DNA from: Lottia gigantea
Taxonomy: Eukaryota > Mollusca > Gastropoda > Lottiidae
DNA length: 64,000 nucleotides
Direction of reading: 5' to 3'
Assembly: GCF_000327385.1 (NCBI RefSeq)
Contig: NW_008709715.1
Span: 1,042,752 to 1,106,751, forward strand
This document shows positions 36,001 to 47,262 of this stretch, piece by piece. The translations under genes were made by a program, and so were the position numbers. Every line of letters starts with the position of its first letter. Within the stretch, counting starts at the first letter, position 1. Under the pieces are notes generated by a model, which saw nothing but the letters and a program-made list of their open reading frames with translations, was not told the DNA's origin and ran no database searches.

Positions 36001-38816
36001 TTAGATGATCATCAACAACTGTTTAGATTTAGATAGATGATAGGCAATGGATGATCAGGAACTATTTAGATGATCATAAACAACTGTTTAGATTTAGATA
36101 GATGATAGGCAATGGATGATCAGGAACTGTTTAGATGATAGGCAATGGATGATCAGGAACTGTTTAGATGATCATCAACAACTGTTTAGATTTAGATAGA
36201 TGATAGGCAATGGATGATCAGGAACTGTTTAGATGATCATCAACAACTGTTTAGATTTAGATAGATGATAGGCAATGGATGATCAGGAACTGATTAGATG
36301 ATCATCAACAACTGTTTAGATTTAGATAGAAGATAGGCAATGGATGATCAGGAACTGTTTAGATGATAGGCAATGGATGATCAGGAACTATTTAGATGAT
36401 CATCAACAACTGTTTAGATTTAGATAGATGATAGGCAAATGATGATCAGGAACTGTTTAGATGATCATCAACAACTGTTTAGATTTAGATAGATGATAGG
36501 CAATGGATGATCAGGAACTGTTTAGATGATCATCAACAACTGTTTAGATTTAGACAGAAGATAGGCAATGGATGATCAGGAACTGTTTAGATGATCATCA
36601 ACAACTGTTTAGATTTAGATAGAAGATAGGCAATGGATGATCAGGAACTGTTTAGATGATAGGCATTGGATGATCAGGAACTGATTAGATGATCATCAAC
36701 AACTGTTTAGATTTAGATGATCATCAGCAATTGTTTAGATGATAGGCAATGGATAATCATCAACTGTATAGATGATCATCAACAAAATGTTTAGATGATT
36801 ATTTGTACAATTGCTGATAACTATGACAGTGTTGAAATTAATCTGGTTATGATAATTTGGATCTTTAATTAGAGATTAAAGTCAAAAAGCTATTAAATGA
36901 CAATTTCCAATCATCAATATGCCCACCTTTTTGACAGACTTTGAATTAAACCCTCGTGTGAAAACTATCTAAATGTTTACATACTTACAGGTCTGATAAT
37001 GGACCAACCAGTACACAACCAGTAACTTGTCCCAACATAATCAGCATCTGAGCATGAGATTTACCTAACTTTTTATCACACACTAGATCCATCTAAAACA
37101 CGAAAAATCATTGTATATCCCAAGGTCAAAAACATATGTTTATAAGTTGGTGTTCTTGCGCAAAGAAGTATATTGCTTAGTCGGACAGTTAATCTGTACG
37201 TTAGACAGGACCAACAAATATTCATTATAAGGAGATTCTGAGTCTCGCCGTTGTTGTAGGCTAATTAGATATGAGAGCTGTGAGTTAGTTATTTTATTTT
37301 CCAATAGTGTCCTTTCATATACTTACATCTGATACTATGGTCGATTCGAACACTGACTTATCATAAACCCATTGGTGACAGACATTTGGATTAGTTGATG
37401 TTGTATTATCAGAAGCTTCTGTTATTGTACATTCTCTGTAAATGCTATTATTATAATGATATTCCTGAGAGGAAAAGCTCCCTGTATTATAAGTATCATT
37501 CTCTACACCTGGTATACTGCATCTGAAAGATATATATTTCATTTGCGTTCATGTAAGAAAACAGTGCACTGTTTCAAACGAGTATGCCACAAACATGGGA
37601 AACTGAACTCATAAACTTTTGTTCGAAAACTATTATATCGGACAATTGAACGCAAAACCTTGGTTGTAACAGTTCTTGCAGTGCCATATTCCGACAACTA
37701 TTAATGATGTTTCGTGGATAAGTCATGAGGCCACACATTGGTTCAACTAGATGAATTGGGGCCCATGGATTTAAGTGGGTTGAGGCCACTTCCCGGGTAA
37801 TTTGTGTTTTAACACACGCTCTTCTTCATTTTCCCTGAAGGCGGGGCTCTCTTAGGGATGGGGGGGGGGGGGGGGAGGGGGGGGGGGGGCCGAGGAGATG
37901 GTTCAACCAGTCCATGTGGTAGTTGAGCCACTAAGGCGACAATAATATGTAATGTTCTAATACGATACATATATTACGTGCTCACCCAGTTTGTACAAAG
38001 CCAACCTTGGTTTTTGACCTTATTGACTATCCATTGATTATTTCCCTAGCAGATCCCTCTATTTTATGCAATGGACGTTTACAAATGAAGTTGGCGTACT
38101 GTCACACATGTTCAGTGCACACGGCATTTATTATTGAAAGTTGAATACTGGGTTAAACCTGATCAAAGATAAGCGTGTTTGGCAGGTAATATAGGTCAGA
38201 ACCTGGATCAGATAAACTTCTATGTATAGACATTTGTTTACTGAATTTATATAGGCTACCAAATTTGCAATCTGGAATAAGAGTCTAGAAGCGTTCTACC
38301 TATGGTTTTTAGGTGAATCAAACAGAATACAAACATATTATATGAAACCACTCATCATCAGAATTTGGAATCATTATTTACACTCTGTAACAATGCTTGC
38401 AGTTTAGATGCATTTCAAAACAGTATTATGGATAGTTTAGATTTTTTAAACCGTACTGGAAGTATGTTTTCTAGGTTTAACTTTGATTTAAAAATTTAAT
38501 TTAAGTTCCTTAATTAACAATTAACATAATTGTCCAAATCATATGAAAATACATGTGGCGATAAATTCATTTTCCTTACTAAATATGACAGTAAAATTAG
38601 TATTCGTACAAGGAGTGTACTAGAGAAAAACGTTGTACTCTTATCGCAGTCTAGAGCAAATGAAATGGTCTACCTGTGATCAGGAACACCAAAGGTGAAG
38701 ACAGTTGCCATGACTTGAACAGCTGTGAACGTTGAAGTTAAGCACATAAGGAAATAAACACGTTTTTGATAAGGTCCAAAATCGCCTAGTGCTTTAATTA
38801 TCTCTTCAAAGTCCAT
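32873..38816 (-). CDS. SLC22-family organic cation/anion transporter, complete coding region
   Basis: Plasma-membrane major facilitator carrier for organic cations, zwitterions or anions. The substrate cannot be told from sequence. Nine coding exons, from ATG at 38816: 38674-38816, 37327-37522, 36989-37092, 35516-35676, 34990-35158, 34556-34771, 34131-34357, 33379-33560, 32873-33028. They total 1554 nt (517 residues plus stop), and every junction keeps the frame. Visible marks: [19 protein letters not shown] at the N-terminus, a large extracellular loop with Cys and three N-glycosylation sequons, SDLFGRRS after TM2, [20 protein letters not shown] between TM6 and TM7, LDRIGRR, and [19 protein letters not shown] at the C-terminus. 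The length is normal for the family. The acceptor lies one base before ATG, so a 5'UTR exon is expected upstream. Confidence 0.95.
33379..33560 (-). CDS. SLC22 exon 8 (TM9-TM11 region)
   Basis: 182 nt, donor 'gtaaca'. It encodes [20 protein letters not shown], then [20 protein letters not shown] and [16 protein letters not shown]. The TELYPT-R-G-S/M-AR-SP segment is highly conserved in SLC22. Confidence 0.95.
33673..34085. repeat. Minisatellite in SLC22 intron, about 35 bp unit
   Basis: About a dozen units of the form 'cagattgtaacagagtgtyc' plus 'tttgttatgtttcat', some shortened. It lies wholly within the intron between coding exons 7 and 8, and creates a spurious repetitive open frame at 33846-34031. 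Confidence 0.85.
34131..34357 (-). CDS. SLC22 exon 7 (TM7-TM8, LDRIGRR)
   Basis: 227 nt, acceptor 'tttttccag', donor 'gtaagt'. It encodes [20 protein letters not shown], then [20 protein letters not shown] and [15 protein letters not shown]. The D-R-x-GRR loop is the second copy of the MFS signature. Confidence 0.95.
34556..34771 (-). CDS. SLC22 exon 6 (central cytoplasmic loop)
   Basis: 216 nt, acceptor 'catgttttcag', donor 'gtaaga'. It encodes [20 protein letters not shown], then a basic loop with [10 protein letters not shown] and the start of TM7. ESPRWL is conserved across the family. Confidence 0.95.
34990..35158 (-). CDS. SLC22 exon 5 (TM5-TM6)
   Basis: 169 nt, acceptor 'taatttcag', donor 'gtaaga'. 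It encodes [20 protein letters not shown] and on to [17 protein letters not shown]. The E-V-GP-KR motif follows TM4 in SLC22 carriers. Confidence 0.94.
35516..35676 (-). CDS. SLC22 exon 4 (TM3-TM4)
   Basis: 161 nt, acceptor 'aattcacag', donor 'gtattt' (weaker than consensus). It encodes [20 protein letters not shown] and [20 protein letters not shown]. It completes the SDLFGRRS loop begun in exon 3. Confidence 0.94.
35702..36810. repeat. 1.1-kb minisatellite in SLC22 intron 3, 65-bp unit with 33-bp variant
   Basis: Built from 'atgatcaggaactgtttag', 'atgatcatcaacaactg', 'tttagatttagatag' and 'atgataggcaatgg' modules. The full unit is about 65 bp. A shorter 33-bp unit lacks the middle modules. 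The two alternate irregularly, about 15-20 units in all. The order suggests unequal exchange between two unit types. Confidence 0.92.
36989..37092 (-). CDS. SLC22 exon 3 (TM2 and SD loop)
   Basis: 104 nt, acceptor 'tgttttag', donor 'gtaagt'. It encodes [20 protein letters not shown] and [14 protein letters not shown]. The joined sequence DLVC...SDLFGRR is typical. Confidence 0.94.
37327..37522 (-). CDS. SLC22 exon 2 (large extracellular loop)
   Basis: 196 nt, acceptor 'atctttcag', donor 'gtaagt'. It encodes the loop between TM1 and TM2, with Cys residues in CSIPG, RECTI and NVCHQW and sequons NDT, NNS and NTT. It ends [14 protein letters not shown], as in other organic cation transporters. 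Confidence 0.93.
37860..37889. repeat. Poly-G tract (30 bases, one A)
   Basis: Sixteen G, one A, thirteen G in SLC22 intron 1. Extreme for this AT-rich DNA. On the coding strand it is poly-C. It could fold as a G-quadruplex and is prone to sequencing error. Confidence 0.95.
38674..38816 (-). CDS. SLC22 exon 1 of the coding region (start and TM1)
   Basis: 143 coding nt, donor 'gtagac'. It encodes [20 protein letters not shown] then [20 protein letters not shown]. The start was chosen because M-F--(I/L)---G-FG-YQ is the family's N-terminus. The acceptor 'attttcag' lies one base upstream of the ATG. Confidence 0.94.
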
Positions 38817-38820
38817 TCTG

Positions 38821-41200
38821 AAAATAAATATTCATTGCATATGTACCATTATCATCCACCAAAACATACTTGATGCCAGTAATCGCTTTACAGAAACGGA
38901 TTCTTTCTCGCACACCCTTACCTTCTAGCTTATGTGCTGCCTTATCCAGTTGGATGAACAATCTAGCGTTATTCTATTCGTTTTAAACCATTACTTGCAT
39001 CAGCCATAATAGCAATTTGAAGAATAATAACACTTCAAATACATGTGATAAGGTTAATCCATATCTATCATGGAATTCAACAGATATAGATACAGTATCT
39101 ACTGATTAGCGTTATAAGTTACGCTACAACTACATGGTCGTTTCGTTTCGTTTCGTTTCGGCTGACGACGGCTATTAAGAGGTCGTTGATGAAACTCGAA
39201 GAGAGGAATCATTGAAATGTCCAACCAAAACCAGTCATAGATTGTCTGTGTTCCTCCTATGCCACATTAGGCCCGGTCGATTCGTAGGCATGTTAAGATC
39301 AAACTGATTGACTTGCCTCTTTTGATTCCTGCTACGACTGAATGTGTGCTCAAATTGTGCTTGCAACTGATGGAGTCTGAGAGCAATTGGCATTACATCT
39401 GGGAAGAATCCATTGCTGGAAGTCCACTTGAGTGCAATGAGGACTGGAAATTTTCTACTGTCGTCAGCTGTTCGTGTTCAACTTTCTATTTAAAGTTTAT
39501 TAGCAATAAATGTGCCACGTAATATAACACGTGGTAGTCGACTCCGGACACATTCATTTTTTTATCAAGCGCTTAATATTTAGAATACATTTATGAAGAT
39601 AAAGCTGTTTCGCAAAGTAGAGCAAAGCATGGAGTCACTAGTACCTAGTAGATTATTTCAGTAGCTGAATTTCCCCGACTTCAGAATAGGAGAATACAAA
39701 ATAAAACATTTATTCTTTGTTGTACCTCCAAGTTAGTCATTTACAAACAGAGCCTCGTATTAACCGAATGTCAGTGGAGGCGAAAGCAAAAAGGCTTCAG
39801 AAACTGACCTATTTTAGAAAACTGGACTTGTTTTCAAAGCAATCCAAATGTACACCGTAATCTTCGTCTTCGTAAATTTTAAATGCTGAAAGTTGGCCAA
39901 TACGAAAATATATTAATTAGTGAACTAGTATAACATAAACCTTATATAATCTGATAAATCTATAATACAGTTATTGCTGTTGTACAGTTATGCCACACCA
40001 GGTAGATGAATGTATACGCTAATTAGCCAAGTTTGATAATTTAAATTATATTGTAATTTTAAGAGGTAGCGTTACTTTAAGTAAGATTATCGGTGTCCAT
40101 TTCGTAAATCAATGTATTGTGTTGACTGAATGAATTTTGCCTCATGGTTCATCTTAATTCTGTACAGACTACCTAAAACACTATATATGTCCTATTAGAG
40201 GCAAACAACGCACACCAATTTCATAGGTAAATCCAATACATGCGTCAGGTGAGAGAAGCAGAGATCATGAGATTTCAAACTCTACCCGAATATAATCAGC
40301 TATTTATGTCCTAGTGTAAACATAAATAAACGGAAATCGACCTTTTGAGTGTGTAATAAAATATTCAATAAACGTTGGTAGCATGGTGGACTCTAAGGGT
40401 TTCGGTGGTCAATGTTTACGATATATTTATCATATACTATACTAACCAATCTGACCACAGCCTTGACTTATTTTACCTTATCAACCAGATGCCATATTCG
40501 ACATACATTCTACCAGTGCAAGTGAGTCAATAAGGTATTGTTTACGAAACAAAAGCTTACACTCACTGATTATGTATGCTTGCAGCTATACCTGTAATGT
40601 ATGTTTGTTCATATTTCAGAATTCTGCACAAGGAAAAAATAACCATTGAGCCAGCGCATAAGGTATATATAGTCCACACGTGTCTAGTCTCAGAAAAAAG
40701 CTAAAAAAAATAATCTAAGAACAAAGTCAATATCCTTGACTTATTTGTGAAAAATTATCGATTGAATGTGTTTGAAAAGTAAAACTGTTACTTACTTGAA
40801 GTTGTATATCTCCTAATATTTTTTATATTTTTTATATTACAAGGTTAGTGCCTGAGGTAATCTTGAACTAAGTTATGCATCATTATATTTACATTTGTGA
40901 TTTACTATATAGTATGTGACTGTTTATGAGGGGAAAATTACAAACTATTCCATAGAAGAAATGTAGAGTAAATAACGTTAGCTAGTAGTACACAATATAA
41001 CTGTTTTCAGTTATACTATAAAAGTGAAAACTTTTATTGTGAATGGATTGAATTCTATTTGTTGAAATGGTTGTTGATAATATTTATATTCTGTAATTAT
41101 AATTGTAGAATATTGTATTTAGAATATAATTTCAGTATCTTTTTTTAATGTAATTGATAACATGTAATCATTAATTGAATCTTATAATAGTGACATAGTA
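38821..41200. other. Upstream region of the SLC22 gene
   Basis: It should contain the SLC22 promoter and a 5'UTR exon on the minus strand, but neither can be fixed by eye. A (TTTCG)n run sits at 39138-39160. The plus-strand open frame at 39313-39522 has no recognised domain. Confidence 0.4.
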
Positions 41201-41201
41201 A

Positions 41202-41582
41202 GTAAGTAATTTTATTAAAGTCTCACTAGTTATACATAAAGAATATATACAAATAAAACACAATTCAACTGCCATTCTGTTAAGAATTATGAGAGACATG
41301 TCATCATTATTAAAACATTGTTATCACAGGTCCGGAAATTTAAAATATAATAAAACTCAATAAAACTCAACAAAAACAAATATAAATACAAATATTAACG
41401 TAAAAATAGTTCTATTAATTTTACATATAAAAGTTTCAATTTTACTTTGAATTCAGGTTGACCGATAAAGGGTACATTTTCTATGTTTTAAAATATCACA
41501 GCAAGTTTTGGCGGTTAATTGGTACATTTCAGGGTGGGATAAAAGGATACACATTTTGTCTTGGTCGGTTAATGAATCAAAA
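41202..41582 (-). mobile_element. LINE 3' fragment, reverse orientation (first)
   Basis: The reverse complement ends in AATAAAATTACTTACTTACT, a LINE-style tail. Read on the minus strand, the start encodes SLTDQDKMCILLSHPEMYQL then TAKTCCDILKHRKCTLY, like the C-terminal end of invertebrate LINE ORF2 proteins. Strongly 5'-truncated. Confidence 0.6.
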
Positions 41583-41760
41583 GTAAGTAAGGAAGTAAGT
41601 AAGTAATTTATTTCCCCAAATCGACCCCTTACTGGTTACAAGAGAAAAACAATTTATACCAATAAACATGACAACAGCAAAAAGTGACAGTGCAGACACA
41701 AAACAAACACATAAATATACTAATAAATAACTGATTATTACTGTAGTATAATCATCCGTT
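41583..41760 (-). mobile_element. LINE 3' tail, reverse orientation (second)
   Basis: The reverse complement reads '...ttgtaaccagtaaggggtcg', then 'atttggggaaataaa' and repeated TTAC. It adjoins the preceding tail, so two insertions lie head to tail. Only non-coding 3' sequence remains. Confidence 0.55.
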
Positions 41761-41769
41761 TATACTCTG

Positions 41770-42282
41770 TTGGATGTCGATTATTTTGATATATTAGAGC
41801 AGTTATATATTATCTATTCACAGCGAGGTAAAACATTTGTTTGTGGTAATTTGAATGCGAGATGCTCAACAGATCCTGACTATATTTCATGTGATAATTT
41901 GAGTGAGTATGTGAATCAAATTGAATCTGACAATGATCCCAGTTCACCTCCTTTACCTAGAAATACAAGTGATAAAAATTCAAATTCTTTTGGATCTAAA
42001 CTTCTTTCATTTTGTAAATCTACATCTTGTTTAATAGCAAATGGTCGTTTAGGTTTAGATGCATCAGACGGTAGAATAACCTTCTGTAACAAAAAGGGTG
42101 AATCTCTCATTGATTATTTACTTGTCCCACGACATTGTATGTCGACTATAGTCGACTTTAGTGTATTAGAAATGAACGAGTTTTCTGATCATGCACCCAT
42201 TGAGTTCAAAATTAGTTGTCAGAAGAGTAAAGCCCAGAAAGAGCAACTATCTGGCAATCAAAATGTTCGAGTTATCAATTGA
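41770..42282 (+). pseudogene. LINE endonuclease domain, C-terminal half
   Basis: Open frame of 170 codons. GNLNAR matches the G-D/N-F/L-NAR motif of AP-endonucleases (here Asn replaces the usual Asp). SDHAPIEF is the conserved SDH end motif. The N-terminal half of the domain is missing. Confidence 0.85.
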
Positions 42283-42617
42283 CTAAAAATTGTAAAATAG
42301 AATTATTTCATCTTGTTAATAATTGTCTCCCAACCTTTAATACCCATCTTGAAAACTTGTGAAATCCAAACCAGACCACTATTGATGAAGTAATTGAGTT
42401 TATAAGTACAGCATTACATGATGTTATTGATAATGTCTATGGTAAAACTATTAGTAAAAATAAGAATAAATGTAATTATGCCATACAAAACAAATGGTTT
42501 AGTAAAGATTGTAGAAAATCAAAGAACGACTTTAAGAAATATAGAAATGAATATTATCGAGGTAGATCTCATATAGCTAGAATTAATTATGTTAATGCAA
42601 GAAATAAGTATAATGGT

Positions 42618-43668
42618 GTGATCAGAAACGCAAAGTCAGAATATCAGATTTTACAAGCTGATGAATTATGTAACCTTTCTAATTCGGAGCCAAAGAGTTT
42701 CTGGAAACGTATTAAGGCATCTAGAAATGGTATTTCTATTGACAGCAGTCTTTCAATCAATGATTTTGTTTCTCACTTCCATGAAGTGTATGGTGAATAT
42801 CCGAAGGATGATAGTTCGAATGAATTTACCTACTCGACTGAGGAACTTCCCAACATTTCAGAACTAGATAAAGATTTTACCATAGTAGAGGTTGTGAATG
42901 CTCTCAGTTCTGAGACGAGTGAAAAGCTCGGGTTTAGATAAATTACCATGTGAATTATTTTTAGATTGTTCTGATATATTGGCTCCCATATTAGTTAGAC
43001 TTTATAATACTATTTTTACCAGTGGTATTTATCCAACTCAATGGACTGAGTGTTTATTGGTTCCTGTACCCAAAAAGGGTGATCTGAATCTAGTTGATAA
43101 CTTCAGAGGCATAACTATTATTTCAAACTTTGCAAAGATATTTTCGCTACTATTAAATAAAAGGTTAACCAAATGGGTTGAATCTTCTTGTTTGCTACCA
43201 GAATGCCAGTTTGGATTCCGTAATAACCACAGTACCACTGATGCTATATTCATATTGCATAGCCTTATCAATAAAACATTAGAGAACCGTGGCAAGTTAT
43301 ATGCCTCTTTCATTGATCTTCGCAAATGTTTTGATAAAATCGATAGATGTTATTTGTTATATAAGTTGTATTGTCTGAATATTAGCTGTAAATTTGTTAA
43401 CATTATTAAATCTTTGTATAGTAAAATAAGTCTAGCAATCAAGTTTAAAGGTAATATATCTGATTTCTTCCAATGTTACTTTGGTGTCAAGCAAGGTGCG
43501 CCTTTGTCTCCTATTCTTTTTCTCCTTTTTGTGCAAGATTTAGAAACATATCTGGTTGACAATAGCCTAAATGATGAAAATTGTTATTCAATTAACGGTC
43601 GATTATTATTCATGTTGCTCTTTGCCGATGATACTGTCCTTTTTAGTAAAAAAAACCCGAAATTTTGA
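42618..43668 (+). pseudogene. LINE reverse transcriptase domain
   Basis: Two overlapping frames (42618-42941 and 42898-43668) divide the region before and through the RT. The second carries the fingers and palm, with SFIDLRKCFDKI, QGAPLSPILF and the catalytic FADD. The shift between frames near 42900-42940 and loss of frame after FADDTVLFSKK make this copy inactive. Confidence 0.9.
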
Positions 43669-43874
43669 AATTGTTGTTAAATAAATTTTATGAATATTAT
43701 GGAAATTAATGAAAATAAGTCTAAGATAGTTATATTCAGGGAGGGGAGACAACCAGCAGGTCTAAAGTGGTTTATAAATGATAAGGAACTTGAGATTGTT
43801 GACTCATATGTATATTTAGGTATCCTTTTATATAGTAATGGTAGTTTAACCAAAACGCAAAAGCGAATATGTGA

Positions 43875-44400
43875 TCAGGGTAGGAAGACAATCTATGGTT
43901 TGTATAAAATATTTAACGATTATAATTTCAATGTACATCACATATTAAAATTATTTGATTCATTAGTAGCCTCTATTTTAAACTATAGTTGTGAGGTTTG
44001 GGGTTTTAATGCAGGGAAAGATGTCGAAAAATTACACAATGAATTTCTTAGGCGAATATTAAGTGTTCGCAATAATACAAATATTAGTGTTTTACGAGGG
44101 GAATTGGGTAGATATCCATTAAATATTATAAGAAAATTTCGTATCAGGGTAGGAAGGCAATCTATGGTTTGTATAAAATATTTAACGATTATAATTTCAA
44201 TGTACATTACATATTAAAATTATTTGATTCATTAGTAGCCTCTATTTTAAACTATAGTGAGGTTTGGGGTTTTAATGCAGGGAAAGATTACACAATGAAT
44301 TTCTTAGGCGAATATTAAGTGTTCGCAATAATACAAATATTAGTGTTTTACGAGGGGAATTGGGTAGATATCCATTAAATATTATAAGAAAATTTCGTAT
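43875..44400 (+). repeat. Direct duplication of about 269 bp inside the LINE
   Basis: 43875-44143 is repeated as 44144-44400, nearly identical but with two short deletions in the second copy (after 'aaactatagt' and 'gggaaagat'). High identity means the duplication is younger than the insertion or happened during it. Confidence 0.9.
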
Positions 44401-45394
44401 ATTTAAATATTGGTTTGATGTTATATCTAAGCGTAACTTGTTGTTATATGATGTTTATATTAATTTAAAAACCGACTGTGATAATGGTAAGAAAAACTGG
44501 GCATATTTTGTTAAAGTTGAATTAGAAAATCTAGGACTTTCTGATATATGGAATAATCAATGTTATCTCAATGAATCATGTATTGTCATTAAAATATTAA
44601 AAAAACGTATTATTGATAATTTTGTACAAAGTTGGTTTGCTGAAATGTCCTCTTCATCTAAACTTATATATTATAATGAATTTAAGGAGTGTTTTAATTT
44701 TGAACCTTAATTGACATTTGTTAAAAACAAGAAGTATGTTGAAATATTAAGTCTTTTTCGCAGTGGAAGTATGAAACTTGAAATTGAAACAGGTCGATTT
44801 AATAAAACACCCAGAGAGTTAGAATATGTAAATTTTGTGAGTTATCTTGTGTAGAAGATGAGTTTCATTTCCTTCTCGTATGTCCTTGTTTTAATCAATA
44901 TAGATATAATTTTATTCCACAATACTATTATCAGCATCCTGATAAGAGAAAATTTATAGAACTAATGAAATGCTGTGATAAAAATTTAACGTACAAAATA
45001 TGTCAGTATCTTTATTTCTCATGGGAACACTGATGTTCACTATTGTAAATAATTTGTGTTTCCTGGATATTTATGCAATTGTATATATTATGTATATATG
45101 TTTCATAATTATTGTAAATGTATTCATTATTGGGCTAAAGCAATGTTGCTACAGCTGTAATAAAGTTCAAGATTAACCCTCATCATATTGACATTTAATT
45201 ATAAATCTCATTAGAGATGAACCATTCACCTTGAAAGTGAAGGCAGGGGATTATCGTTAATTAAGCTCATTTGTTGAATAGAGGGATTTGGCTATGGTTG
45301 TAATTACTATACTGGGTTGACACAAACAAACTGTTAAGACTATAGATACAGCGTCCTACAACAAGCTATATAACCCAGCCTCTACTAAATTCTT

Positions 45395-46135
45395 CAATTA
45401 GGGGATGAAATTTCCTCATATTTGAGTATCCCCAGCCCTTTTTCGGGGAAGGCGAGGACTAAACTTGTGCTCGGCGACCACTTTTCCAGTCGAAATCACC
45501 GTGCTCGCGGCCGGGGAAGAGATTTCCTCGCATTTGTGTAGGCCTATGGAGTGAAGATGAGACATACCTACCTTTTTGAGACTCCCAACTTCACCCCGCA
45601 CCCTGACCGAATGAAGAAACAAAACAGAATTTTTTTTTTTCGTATCCCCTGCCCTTTCCTGGGGAAGGCGAGGACGAAACTGGTGTTCGCCGACCGCTTT
45701 TAGTCGATATGCACCGTGCTCGCGGCGGGGATGATATTTCCTCGTCTTTGTGTATGGAGCTAAGTTGAGACTCCAACTTCACCCCGTACCAAATGTCTCT
45801 GACCCCGAATGAAGAAACAGACAATTAAAAAAAAAAAAAATTTTTTTTCCCTATTCCCTGCCCTTTCTCGGGAAAGGCGAGGACGAAACTGGTGCTCGGG
45901 GAAGGCGAGGACGAAACTGGTGCTCGCCGACCACTTTTAGTCGAAATTGCCGAGGTGTCGAGCGAAAATTGGGGTATATCTACTTTTCATAAATTTTCCC
46001 TTACTGTGGGCGAGGCAGTTGTCATTTCGATGGTGAGTGCGAGTCGGATTTCTGCGCGTGCAGTAAATTACCTTCTACGTATCTCTCCTACAACAGGCTA
46101 TATAACCCAGCCTCCACTAAATTCAATTAACAACT
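45395..46135. repeat. GC-rich repeat block, left copy
   Basis: Three related segments in a row (starting about 45395, 45641 and 45850). Each contains 'ggggaaggcgaggacgaaac' plus 'tggtgctcgccgaccac' and, in the first two, 'accgtgctcgcggc'. The segments are separated by poly-A or poly-T runs. The last ends in 'ggctatataacccagcctcc', also present just before the block at 45365. GC content is far above the surroundings. No intact protein. Confidence 0.75.
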
Positions 46136-46580
46136 GAAGTAAAACAATTCATTAAACTTAACCCTGCCTTCTATCATTTCAAGTTGAGATATATTTTATG
46201 AATATTTATTTCATTATATGAAAGCAATGGTAGTCACAGCATGTTATGGAATCAATAAAAGCAATTGATCAAACGTTATTATACTTTGAGCCTTAGATTC
46301 CATACGTGTCTGTTGTCTGCATTAAGACTGAATGCAAAGGATATTGATTAGCAAGTAGTGCCTCTCGACAAAGCAAGCGAGTAAACTCCCCCAAACAATG
46401 TAATATATTTATTATATTATTACATTTTATATAAACACCCCCAACTTTATATATTATGTATTTTAGTATATCATTTGTATTTTAATGTATAGATTTATAT
46501 TGTATTATTATTATTGTCATGTATTAAATTAACAACTGAAGTAAAACAATTGATTCAACTTAACCGCGCCTTCTATCATT
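46130..46580. repeat. Short direct repeat pair (about 45 bp)
   Basis: 'caactgaagtaaaacaatt' to 'cttctatcatttcaag' occurs at about 46130-46174 and again at 46532-46577, with four or five mismatches. The second copy adjoins the reverse LINE fragment. Confidence 0.75.
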
Positions 46581-47262
46581 TCAAGAAACAACAGTAACGT
46601 AACAACAGGAGCATAAGAGCTGACAATAAGATAACAACAAGAACACATAAGAGCTTATCGGTAATAACATTTACATAAGACAGAAACGACAACTGTTATA
46701 ATACTGTAAGTTATCGTCAGACGGAATTGAAATGAGACATAATTGCTTTAACCATTTTGGACAATTGCTCCTGTTGTTTTTTACTCGTTACGTTCATTAA
46801 TTGACACATTTTCAAACAATTTGGACGTATGCGGTAAAATTCTCTTTCAGTATCTAGAATAGGACATTTGAATAGGTAATGGAATTCATCACCTTTATCA
46901 AGGCTGTGGCATAAGGGACAAGTTTCATCATCTATCTATTATTCGAGACGATTAATACCTCACCTAAATTTACACAAGTTTATTCTATCTTTAATATTAA
47001 AATTGTTTAGGTATTTTTCAAAGTGAAAATTTTCTTTAAAATTTCGATAATTTGTACGAGTTCTGTTATTGTTTACTTCAGCGTGCCAATTTTGTATATA
47101 TATATATCGTGTAGGCGCAGCTCAATAGATTTTGATAACCAAGAGGGTTTACGTTGTCTGAGGTGTCCCATACTGATGACATACCCAATTGTCTAAGATA
47201 CTTTTAATTTTGGTAATCCAATTTGGTTTGTAGGTATTTGTATTATACATTTTCATTAGTAG
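46580..47262 (-). mobile_element. LINE C-terminal fragment, reverse orientation
   Basis: Minus-strand translation, with frame breaks, gives NWITKIKSILDNWVCHQYG, then NYRNFKENFHFEKYLNNFNI, KDRINLCKFR, and TCPLCHSLDKGDEFHYLFKC. These match the ORF2 C-terminal zinc-like motif (C--C---DEFH-L--CP) also seen in the element at 41765-45175, but of another lineage. The RT itself is absent. Confidence 0.75.

Larger units (their letters stand above)
41765..45175 (+). mobile_element. 5'-truncated LINE (non-LTR retrotransposon) with EN and RT parts
   Basis: About 3.4 kb. Order: C-terminal half of an AP-endonuclease (FVCGNLNARCS, LIDYLLVP, EFSDHAPIEFKI), a spacer region, reverse transcriptase (KSSGLDKLPCELF, FRGITIISNFAKIFS, FGFRNNHSTTDAI, KQGAPLSPILF, FADDTVLFS), a C-terminal region ending in C--C---EDEFHFLLVCP, then AATAAA near 45160. 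The frame is interrupted at several points (near 42290, 42940, 43665 and 44710). There is an internal direct duplication at 43875-44400. It probably belongs to the jockey/CR1/I supergroup. The clade is not settled. Confidence 0.92.

Noticed and set aside
35702-36810. CRISPR-like array
   Set aside because: No unique spacers. Units run into each other, and the DNA is from an animal genome. It is a minisatellite in an intron.
39313-39522. 69-codon plus-strand open frame upstream of SLC22
   Set aside because: No family resemblance, and it is antisense to the expected SLC22 5' region.
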